Below, piece after piece: positions 1-4,014 of a stretch of 5,920 nucleotides of DNA. The notes beneath the pieces were generated by a model. It was given only the letters and a program-made list of their open reading frames with translations. It was not told the DNA's origin and ran no database searches. The DNA comes from Burkholderiaceae bacterium (GTDB lineage Bacteria > Pseudomonadota > Gammaproteobacteria > Burkholderiales > Burkholderiaceae), in contig JALORV010000402.1 in NCBI GenBank assembly GCA_025458735.1, forward strand, positions 1 to 5,920, read 5' to 3'. The translations under genes were made by a program, and so were the position numbers. Every line of letters starts with the position of its first letter. Position 1 is the stretch's first letter.

Positions 1-74
1 TGCAGGATCGAGTCGATGATCTGCTGCGTGACGGGCGCGGCAGCGCGGCTGGCGTACAGCAGGCGGACGAGCAT
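1..74 (-). CDS. BLUF-domain blue-light sensor, N-terminal 24 codons only (runs off left edge)
   Basis: The minus strand reads ATG at 74-72 and then MLVRLLYASR, followed by about 14 more residues before the window ends. This is the characteristic opening of BLUF (blue light using FAD) domains: a first beta strand carrying the conserved tyrosine, here Tyr7, which corresponds by position to Tyr21 of AppA. In the family this tyrosine hydrogen-bonds through a glutamine to the flavin and drives the light-induced shift. The start is well supported: GAGGGAG (81-87, minus strand) sits 6 nt before the ATG and overlaps the folE stop codon, so translation is probably coupled to folE. Only the first strand and the beginning of the first helix are visible. 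The rest of the domain, and whether it carries an effector domain or is a short stand-alone BLUF protein, cannot be seen. The family call rests on a short stretch but a distinctive one. Confidence 0.72.
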   Translation of the reverse strand, partial: MLVRLLYASRAAAPVTQQIIDSIL

Positions 75-80
75 GGCGGT

Positions 81-87
81 CTCCCTC
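81..87 (-). promoter_or_regulatory. Ribosome binding site of the BLUF gene, overlapping the folE stop
   Basis: On the minus strand GAGGGAG lies 6 nt upstream of the ATG at 74 and shares bases with the TGA of folE (88-86). It is one of the clearest Shine-Dalgarno sequences in the window and supports both the BLUF start and translational coupling to folE. Confidence 0.65.
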
Positions 88-811
88 AGGCGTTCTTCAA
101 CTTCAGCAGCGCCAGGAACTCGCGGCGCAGGTTCGGATCCTTCAGGAACGAACCGCGCATCACGCTGTTGATCATCTTCGAGTCGGTGTCCTTGACGCCG
201 CGCCACTGCATGCAGAAGTGGTCGGCCTCCATGACGATGGCCAGGCCGTCGGGCTGCGTGGTCTCCTGCAGCAGATCGGCAAGGTGGGTGACGGCCTCTT
301 CCTGGATCTGCGGCCGGCTCATCACCCAGTCGGCGAGCCGCACGTACTTGGACAGGCCGATCAGGTTGGAGTGCTCGTTCGGCAGCACGCCGATCCAGAC
401 CTTGCCGAGGATCGGGCACAGGTGGTGGGAGCACGCGCTGCGCACGGTGATCGGGCCGACGATCATCAGCTCGTTCAGCCGTTCGACGTTCGGGAACTCG
501 GTCACCGGCGGCATTTCGGCGTAGCGGCCGCGGAACACTTCCATCAGGTACATCTTCGCCACGCGGCGCGCGGTCTCGCGCGTGTTGTGGTCGCCCTCGA
601 CGTCGATCACCAGGCTCTGCAGCACGCCGAGCAGCTTGGCCTCGACTTCGTCGTGCAGCTGGGCCAGCTCGCCCGGTTCGATGAACGGGGCGATGCAGTC
701 GTTGGCGTGGAAGCGGCGCTTGGCCTGCAGCAGCCGCTCGCGGATCTTCTGCGAGACCGGCACGCCGAGGTCGGCCTCATCCGCCGGGGGCGAGGGAGTG
801 CGCGCGTTCAT
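86..811 (-). CDS. folE: GTP cyclohydrolase I (FolE, type I)
   Basis: Cytosolic zinc enzyme that converts GTP to 7,8-dihydroneopterin triphosphate, the first step of tetrahydrofolate and pterin synthesis; family members are homodecamers. From the ATG at 811 the protein has 241 residues. Visible family features are the zinc ligands Cys127, His130 and Cys200 (in CSHH and DHFC), substrate-site Ser154-Lys155 and Arg158 in GLSKYVR, Gln170-Glu171 in PQIQEE, His198, and Arg204 in WRGVKD. The E. coli enzyme has CEHH at the zinc motif; here the Glu is Ser128. Start choice is uncertain. An in-frame GTG at 871 would add 20 residues, but that stretch contains a -10-like TATAGT, and homology begins well inside, so ATG 811 (or ATG 820) is preferred. 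Neither has a clear ribosome binding site. The BLUF gene follows after 11 bp, probably in one operon. The identification is very firm. Confidence 0.95.
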   Translation of the reverse strand: MNARTPSPPADEADLGVPVSQKIRERLLQAKRRFHANDCIAPFIEPGELAQLHDEVEAKLLGVLQSLVIDVEGDHNTRETARRVAKMYLMEVFRGRYAEMPPVTEFPNVERLNELMIVGPITVRSACSHHLCPILGKVWIGVLPNEHSNLIGLSKYVRLADWVMSRPQIQEEAVTHLADLLQETTQPDGLAIVMEADHFCMQWRGVKDTDSKMINSVMRGSFLKDPNLRREFLALLKLKNA

Positions 812-841
812 GGGGGTCATCCAGCGCGGAATCGGCCGATG

Positions 842-869
842 ACTATATAGCAACGCGCCGGCCCGTCGC
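842..869 (-). promoter_or_regulatory. folE: Possible sigma-70-type promoter for folE-BLUF
   Basis: The minus strand contains TATAGT at 847-842, part of an A/T island (CTATATAGT) in otherwise very GC-rich sequence. A GCGACG hexamer (869-864) lies 16 bp upstream and matches the -35 consensus at only 3 of 6 positions. Transcription would begin near 835, leaving a short leader of about 24 nt before ATG 811. The -10 island is the main support; the -35 is weak. Confidence 0.3.
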
Positions 870-942
870 ACGGCGCGCCGCGATAGCCCTGCGCGGTCGC
901 CGGGTACCTGCGGCAGTGCGCTGCCCGCCGCGACAAGGGCGG

Positions 943-968
943 GACGCCGCGACGGAGCACCCGGCGTC
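943..968 (-). terminator. Weak hairpin downstream of the TerB-family gene
   Basis: A 7-bp perfect inverted repeat (943-949 GACGCCG with 962-968 CGGCGTC, 12-nt loop) lies about 32 nt beyond the stop of the minus-strand gene ending at 1001. No U-rich tract follows on the minus strand (CCGCCCTTG), so a standard intrinsic terminator is not supported. It is recorded as the best candidate end of that transcript. The remainder of the 812-1000 intergenic stretch shows only the folE promoter-like site and a 5-bp GGCAG/CTGCC hairpin at 912-925. Confidence 0.2.
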
Positions 969-1000
969 AGTGCAACCCCCGCGCGGCCGTCGTCGTGTCC

Positions 1001-1456
1001 TCAGCGCGCAGGTTCCTGGGCGCGCATCTTGGCCGCGATGTAGTCGCCATGGGGAACATGCAGCAGGTCGGCAATCTTGCGCATCAGGTGGTTCTCGTGC
1101 GCCGACAGTTCCGCATCGGCGTAGGCAACGCGCCACATCATCTCGATCACGCGCTGCTTCTGCTCGGCGCTGAAGTGCCGGTTCACCAGCGACGTGAACT
1201 GGAAGTAGTCGGTCGCCTGCTGCATCTCGGCCTCGGCCAGTCCGATCAGCTCCGCTGCCTCCGCTTCGCCGAGCCCGAACTTGTCGCGGATGGCGCGCTC
1301 GACGATCGCACGCTCGTCCGGAGTGGACTCGCGATCGATGCGTGCCACTTCGACCAGCAGCGCCGCGGTGGCGAGCTGGATCGAGTGCCCGTCGCCGGCG
1401 GCGGCCGCGGGGGCGGCGATGTTGCGCTCGAAGAAGTCACGGATGGAGTTCAGCAT
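1001..1456 (-). CDS. TerB-family (tellurite-resistance B-like) cytoplasmic protein
   Basis: This is a 151-residue, all-helical, acidic-motif protein with no signal peptide or membrane segment. Two related halves are visible. Residues 28-62 carry ARIDRESTPDE with acidic residues Asp41, Glu43 and Glu48. Residues 103-137 carry AYADAELSAHE with Asp114, Glu116 and Glu121. Paired acidic helices of this kind are typical of the TerB/TerB-like fold, which is thought to bind a metal, and of the short stand-alone proteins of the COG4103 type. Their physiological role is not well defined, and membership of the family does not imply tellurite resistance; no other ter gene is present here. ATG 1456 is chosen because homology starts at MLNSIRDFFER; the upstream open frame is antisense to the ATPase gene. 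No convincing ribosome binding site precedes it. The gene is divergent from the Bcs1-like ATPase gene across 109 bp. Confidence 0.8.
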   Translation of the reverse strand: MLNSIRDFFERNIAAPAAAAGDGHSIQLATAALLVEVARIDRESTPDERAIVERAIRDKFGLGEAEAAELIGLAEAEMQQATDYFQFTSLVNRHFSAEQKQRVIEMMWRVAYADAELSAHENHLMRKIADLLHVPHGDYIAAKMRAQEPAR

Positions 1457-1471
1457 GGGCGCAGTGTTGCA

Positions 1472-1501
1472 GCGGCCCGCGCCGGCCGCAAGCCGGGCCG
1501 C
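1472..1501. promoter_or_regulatory. Inverted repeat in the divergent TerB / Bcs1-like intergenic region
   Basis: GCGGCCCG (1472-1479) and CGGGCCGC (1494-1501) form a perfect 8-bp inverted repeat separated by 14 nt that contain a further small palindrome, GCCGGC. It lies 16 bp from the TerB start and 64 bp from the ATPase start. This placement could suit an operator acting on both promoters or an RNA hairpin in the TerB leader. In GC-rich DNA such a repeat could also arise by chance. Confidence 0.3.
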
Positions 1502-1503
1502 GC

Positions 1504-1509
1504 TACAGT
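1504..1509 (+). promoter_or_regulatory. Possible -10 element for the Bcs1-like ATPase gene
   Basis: TACAGT within GCTACAGTCGCGCC matches the sigma-70 -10 consensus at 4 of 6 positions and would start transcription near 1516, about 50 nt before the ATG at 1566. I found no credible -35 hexamer at the usual distance, so this is a weak call. Confidence 0.22.
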
Positions 1510-1565
1510 CGCGCCGGCGAGACGTTGCGCGATGGCGGACAGTCGACGGACCAGGCGGGGCGAGC

Positions 1566-2726
1566 ATGGGTGAGTGGCTGCAGGGCGTACTGGGTTCCAA
1601 CACGCTGGTCAGCGGCGGACTGACGCTGGCGCTGCTCGGCCTGCTGGCGGTCTGGCTGCGCGACCTGCCCGGGCGCGTGTTCGGCTGGGCCAAGCACTTC
1701 CTGATCACGACACTCACCGTCGACAGCCGCGACGAGCTGATGTTTCCGGCGCTGGTCGAGTACATGGACAGCCGCGAGTCGCTGCGGCGCCTGAACAACT
1801 TCACCGCGCGCGCGGTGCGCCAGGGCACCAGCTACCAGAGCCTGCACGACGAGCTGCAGCAGGGCGGCCGGCCGCTGACGGTGCTGTCGCCGGGCGAGGG
1901 CTTTCACCTCTTCTTCCTCGACGGCCGCCTGATGTGGATGAAGCGCGAGGTGCAGGTCGGGCCGTCGATCTTCGAGAAGATCGCGCTGTCGACCTTCGGC
2001 CGCAACAAGCAGCCGCTCGAGGCGCTGGTGCACGCCGCCATGGAGCACCGCATCGCGCGCGAACTGAACCGCATCGCGGTGTACATGCCGAGCCCGTACA
2101 ACAACGAGTGGATGCGCGCGCGCCTCGGCAACAACCGCAAGCTCGACTCCGTGGTGCTCAAGGCGGGGCAGAAGGAAGCGATCCTGGCCGACCTTGACCG
2201 CTTCTTCTCCTCGCACGCGCGCTACGAGGCGCTCGGCATTCCCTGGCGGCGCGGCTACCTGCTGTACGGCCCGCCGGGCACCGGCAAGACCTCGCTGGTG
2301 CGCTCGGTGATCCTGATCGAGGATGTGGACGCCTTCTTCCGGCAGCGCGACAAGGCCGACACCGGCGTCAAGGTCTCGTACTCCGGCTTCATCAACGCGC
2401 TCGACGGCGTCGCCGCGCACGAGGGCTCGGTGGTGTTCCTGACCACCAACCACCCCGAGCTGATCGACGAGGCGGCGATACGCTCCGGCCGCGTCGACTT
2501 CCGGCTCGAGCTCGGGCTGTGCGACGCCAGCCAGCTCGAGCGCATGTTCCTCAAGTTCTTCGACGACGCGTCGGCCGCCGCGCGCTTCGCACAGGCGGTT
2601 GCGCCGGACCGCTGGTCGCCGGCGCAGGTGCAGGAGCGGCTGCTCAAGGCACGCAGCGTCGACGAAGCCATCGCGCTGTTCGGCGCAGATCGCCCCGCCC
2701 GGCTGCACGCGGCCGGCTCGACCTGA
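1566..2726 (+). CDS. Bcs1-like membrane-anchored AAA ATPase with an internal deletion in the ATPase core
   Basis: This 386-residue protein resembles mitochondrial Bcs1 and its bacterial relatives. It has one N-terminal membrane span (about residues 13-30), a Bcs1-type middle domain (about 40-220), then the AAA module: Walker A GPPGTGKT (235-242), Walker B ILIEDVDA (249-256), the Bcs1-like block SYSGFINALDGV (271-282), sensor-1 TTNH (293-296), an arginine-finger region IRSGRVDF (305-312) and the Bcs1-like tail with SPAQVQ (351-356). In Bcs1 proteins about 40 residues separate Walker A from the Walker B strand; here only SLVRSV intervenes. The missing part would include most of the P-loop helix, the next strand and the following helix. 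The frame is open on both sides, so this looks like an in-frame loss of about 105 bp. Eukaryotic Bcs1 translocates the folded Rieske protein; the bacterial role is unknown. ATG 1566 is preferred because the membrane span follows it; upstream open frame is antisense to the TerB gene. Confidence 0.85.
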   Translation: MGEWLQGVLGSNTLVSGGLTLALLGLLAVWLRDLPGRVFGWAKHFLITTLTVDSRDELMFPALVEYMDSRESLRRLNNFTARAVRQGTSYQSLHDELQQGGRPLTVLSPGEGFHLFFLDGRLMWMKREVQVGPSIFEKIALSTFGRNKQPLEALVHAAMEHRIARELNRIAVYMPSPYNNEWMRARLGNNRKLDSVVLKAGQKEAILADLDRFFSSHARYEALGIPWRRGYLLYGPPGTGKTSLVRSVILIEDVDAFFRQRDKADTGVKVSYSGFINALDGVAAHEGSVVFLTTNHPELIDEAAIRSGRVDFRLELGLCDASQLERMFLKFFDDASAAARFAQAVAPDRWSPAQVQERLLKARSVDEAIALFGADRPARLHAAGST

Positions 2727-2811
2727 AGCACGGAGCCCGCGTCGGCGAGTTCTGCATCCGCAGGTGCCGCAGTCGAAGCGTCTGCACAATTCACGACAGA
2801 AATCGCGCTGG

Positions 2812-2829
2812 GTCCCGCACGCGCGGGAC
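2812..2829 (+). terminator. Perfect hairpin downstream of the ATPase gene, possible terminator without U-tract
   Basis: GTCCCGC (2812-2818) and GCGGGAC (2823-2829) pair perfectly around a 4-nt ACGC loop, 86 nt after the ATPase stop. The stem is strong, but GAAACTAG follows instead of a U-run, so intrinsic termination is uncertain. It may instead be an RNA stabiliser or a protein-binding site. Confidence 0.3.
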
Positions 2830-2846
2830 GAAACTAGAGTCCGCCG

Positions 2847-2877
2847 TCGAGCACACGCGCGGATCGATACATAAAAT
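2847..2877 (+). promoter_or_regulatory. Possible promoter (A/T-rich -10) upstream of the small ORFs
   Basis: GATACATAAAAT ends with TAAAAT (2872-2877), a 5 of 6 match to the -10 consensus and one of the few A/T-rich patches in the window. The best upstream hexamer is TCGAGC (2847-2852), 19 bp away and only 3 of 6. Transcription would start near 2884, giving a leader of about 245 nt with the 2891-2916 hairpin at its 5' end before the membrane protein gene at 3130. Confidence 0.3.
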
Positions 2878-2890
2878 CCGCGGTCTCAAA

Positions 2891-2916
2891 GCCGGTCCGC
2901 CGAAGAGCGGTCCGGC
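2891..2916 (+). repeat. Imperfect inverted repeat with embedded direct repeat
   Basis: GCCGGTCCGC (2891-2900) pairs with GCGGTCCGGC (2907-2916) at 9 of 10 positions, with one central T-T mismatch and a 6-nt CGAAGA loop. The half-sites also share CGGTCCG in direct orientation (2893-2899 and 2908-2914). It lies just downstream of the putative promoter, so it could be a 5'-leader hairpin or an operator. No U-tract follows. Confidence 0.4.
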
Positions 2917-2975
2917 GCGGTGATCGACCCGCAAGCGCCCACCCTGCCCAGCGCAGGGCCTGCGCAACCCATCCG

Positions 2976-3101
2976 ATGGCAACTGGCCACACGAACGCCG
3001 ACGCGTTGGCGTCGTTCCGTGTGCCGGTGCCGGCGAACGCGCGGGTCGAAAGCCGCAACTTGGAGCTACCCGCTCTCCCGGGTCCCGACCAGGACCGATG
3101 A
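2976..3101 (+). CDS. Possible 41-residue hypothetical small protein
   Basis: ATG 2976 to TGA 3101 encodes a small soluble, proline-containing peptide (begins MATGHTNADALAS, ends LPGPDQDR). It is included because its composition looks more protein-like than the Arg-rich alternative frames of the same stretch, and about 80% of its codons end in G or C. Against it, there is no visible ribosome binding site, no recognised domain, and its codon bias is weaker than in the confident genes. Its TGA overlaps a second ATG (ATGA at 3098-3101) that opens an 11-codon frame, whose TGA in turn overlaps the ATG of the membrane protein at 3130. This could be a coupled chain or chance. Confidence 0.2.
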   Translation: MATGHTNADALASFRVPVPANARVESRNLELPALPGPDQDR

Positions 3102-3129
3102 CGACGCCACAAGCGTCGAAGAGATGGCA

Positions 3130-3258
3130 ATGACGAGAAACGACGAAGACCGCGAGACGGCGGATCTCGATGCCGTGCGTGGCCTGATCCCCGCGATCGT
3201 GGCCGGTGCGGCCGTGTGGGCGATTGCCTTTGCAGTCGCCGTGCTGATCTGGGCCTGA
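3130..3258 (+). CDS. Small single-span membrane protein (42 residues), unknown function
   Basis: The protein has a charged, acidic N-terminal part (MTRNDEDRETADLDAVRG) and then a continuous hydrophobic segment of about 23 residues from Leu19 to the C-terminus (LIPAIVAGAAVW, then AIAFAVAVLIW). It would therefore be a tail-anchored-like inner-membrane microprotein. ATG 3130 is chosen over the in-frame ATG at 3124 because GAAGAG (3118-3123) sits 6 nt before it and directly abuts the other. The same frame is open back to a GTG at 2920, but that extension is Arg-rich and unlikely to be translated. I do not recognise a family. It lies 105 bp upstream of the TetR gene in the same direction. The clean hydrophobic segment and ribosome binding site favour a real gene, but its size leaves doubt. 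Confidence 0.45.
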   Translation: MTRNDEDRETADLDAVRGLIPAIVAGAAVWAIAFAVAVLIWA

Positions 3259-3301
3259 GCGCCCGGTCCAGCCAGCTTCTCCCGCAGCACTGCTGGAAGG
3301 C

Positions 3302-3329
3302 GCCGGGTCTGCAGCCCCCGGCACCCGGC
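3302..3329 (+). repeat. Two mutually exclusive GC-rich hairpins before the TetR promoter
   Basis: GCCGGG (3302-3307) can pair with CCCGGC (3317-3322). Extended by one base, GCCGGGT (3302-3308) can instead pair with ACCCGGC (3323-3329), because CCCGGC is repeated in tandem. It begins 43 nt after the stop of the small membrane protein gene and could help end that transcript, although no U-run follows. The second stem abuts the putative -35 of the regulator gene. Confidence 0.3.
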
Positions 3330-3358
3330 TTGCGCCCCCGTTTATACGGGCGTATAAA
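3330..3358 (+). promoter_or_regulatory. Candidate promoter of the TetR-HlyD-ABC operon
   Basis: TTGCGC (3330-3335, matching the TTG core of the -35) and TATAAA (3353-3358, 5 of 6 for the -10) are separated by exactly 17 bp. Transcription would begin at about 3364-3365, which is the A of the regulator's ATG or one base beyond. The -10 is one arm of the palindrome at 3341-3358, so a bound repressor would block it directly. Confidence 0.45.
3341..3358. promoter_or_regulatory. Perfect 8-2-8 palindrome, probable operator of the TetR-family regulator
   Basis: TTTATACG (3341-3348) and CGTATAAA (3351-3358) are exact reverse complements around a GG spacer. This is the most A/T-rich perfect palindrome in the window and ends 5 bp before the regulator's ATG. 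TetR-family dimers commonly bind such palindromes over their own promoters, so autorepression of the operon is the natural reading. Binding has not been shown; position, symmetry and overlap with the -10 are the evidence. Confidence 0.65.
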
Positions 3359-3363
3359 ACTGC

Positions 3364-4014
3364 ATGGCCCGGCGTCGACCCGACCCCAGCGCCGCTCCCG
3401 CAGCGGCATCCGTGCGTGACCGGCTGCTGCGCGCGGGCGAGACGATGGCCCGAAGCACCGGCCTGCGCTCGATCACGGTGCGCGGCGTCTGCCAGCAGGC
3501 CGAGGCCAACCTCGGCAGCTTCGTCTATCACTTCGGCTCGCGCGAGGCCTTCGTCACCGAGCTGATCGAGCACTGGTACGCGCCGTTGCTGGCCCAGCTG
3601 CACGCCACGGTCGACCGCGCGCAGCCGCCGTCGCAGCGGCTGCGCGCGCTGCTGCTGCAGCTCGGCGACTGGGCCGCCGCCAACAGCCGCTTCATCACGC
3701 ACGTTCTGATCGACGCCGCCGCCGGCGAGGCCGCCGCCCAGCGCTTCGTACGCACGCTCGGCGACCGCCATCCGGCGCTGATCCTGCAGGTAGTGGCCGA
3801 GGCCCAGCGCGCCCGCGAATTGCCGCGTGGCGAGCCACTCAACGTCGTGCTGTTCCTGATGGGTGCCATCGCATTGCCGATCCTGCTGATCGACCGGCTG
3901 GCAGAGGCGCGACTGGCACCGGCAGCGCTGACGCGCGCACTGGTCGGACTGTCGCGCGAGCGGCCCGGCCTGACCCGGGAGGTCCGAGATGGCTCACCTG
4001 CGACCCGCCACTGA
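3364..4014 (+). CDS. TetR/AcrR-family transcriptional regulator (CecR/YbiH-like by context)
   Basis: This is a 216-residue repressor-type protein. The N-terminal DNA-binding domain spans about residues 16-65, with the helix-turn-helix at about 37-58 (ITVRGVCQQAEANLGSFVYH) and the family hallmark YHFGSREAF at 55-63. The C-terminal helices (about 66-200), which include the hydrophobic stretch 161-179, should form the ligand-binding and dimer domain. Directly downstream, and overlapping by 26 bp, are an HlyD-type adaptor and an ABC ATPase, matching the order of E. coli cecR-ybhG-ybhF. The protein therefore probably represses this export operon and is released by an exported compound, whose identity cannot be read from the sequence. 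The start at ATG 3364 has no Shine-Dalgarno sequence, and the predicted transcription start falls on it, so leaderless translation is plausible. Family assignment is firm; the CecR link is from context. Confidence 0.88.
   Translation: MARRRPDPSAAPAAASVRDRLLRAGETMARSTGLRSITVRGVCQQAEANLGSFVYHFGSREAFVTELIEHWYAPLLAQLHATVDRAQPPSQRLRALLLQLGDWAAANSRFITHVLIDAAAGEAAAQRFVRTLGDRHPALILQVVAEAQRARELPRGEPLNVVLFLMGAIALPILLIDRLAEARLAPAALTRALVGLSRERPGLTREVRDGSPATRH
3977..3982 (+). promoter_or_regulatory. Strong ribosome binding site of the HlyD-family gene, inside the TetR coding region
   Basis: GGGAGG lies 6 nt before ATG 3989 and within the last codons of the regulator gene. It fixes the adaptor start and indicates translation coupled to the upstream gene. 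Confidence 0.7.

Larger units (their letters stand above)
2727..3129. other. Intergenic region with hairpins and one possible small ORF
   Basis: About 400 bp between the ATPase stop and the small membrane protein start. All six frames read mostly as Arg/Pro/Ser-rich shadow sequence. Contents that can be pointed to are a perfect 7-bp hairpin at 2812-2829, an A/T-rich -10-like site at 2868-2877, a 10-bp hairpin with one T-T mismatch at 2891-2916, smaller hairpins at 2942-2958 and 3081-3096, and a possible 41-codon ORF at 2976-3101. No recognised RNA family, tRNA or mobile element was seen. Confidence 0.5.

Noticed and set aside
812..871. Longer FolE starting at GTG 871
   Set aside because: The added 20 residues do not look like FolE, and they cover the only promoter-like -10 element upstream of the gene.
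1001..1456. Tellurite-resistance operon
   Set aside because: Only one TerB-like gene is present, with no terA/C/D/E/Z neighbour; the family name alone does not support that function.
1281..1565. Longer start of the ATPase from ATG 1281
   Set aside because: This segment is antisense to the TerB-family gene, has low-complexity Arg/Ser/Ala sequence and precedes a normal membrane-anchor N-terminus.
1503..2789. 428-codon minus-strand frame opposite the Bcs1-like ATPase
   Set aside because: The plus strand carries recognisable Walker and Bcs1 motifs; the antisense product is a low-complexity mirror of them.
3081..3096. GGTCC/GGACC hairpin as a terminator
   Set aside because: It has only a 5-bp stem, no U-run, and lies inside a possible ORF; it is not distinguishable from chance in GC-rich sequence.
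2920..3129. N-terminal extension of the small membrane protein from GTG 2920
   Set aside because: The extension is Arg-rich, includes a run like RWRRSVCRCRR and has no ribosome binding site, while ATG 3130 has GAAGAG at the right spacing.
2791..3771. Long minus-strand open frame opposite the TetR gene and intergenic region (also 2834-3409)
   Set aside because: The translations are Arg/Pro/Ser-rich with no domain, and lie antisense to a clear TetR gene; open frames of this length are expected in GC-rich DNA.
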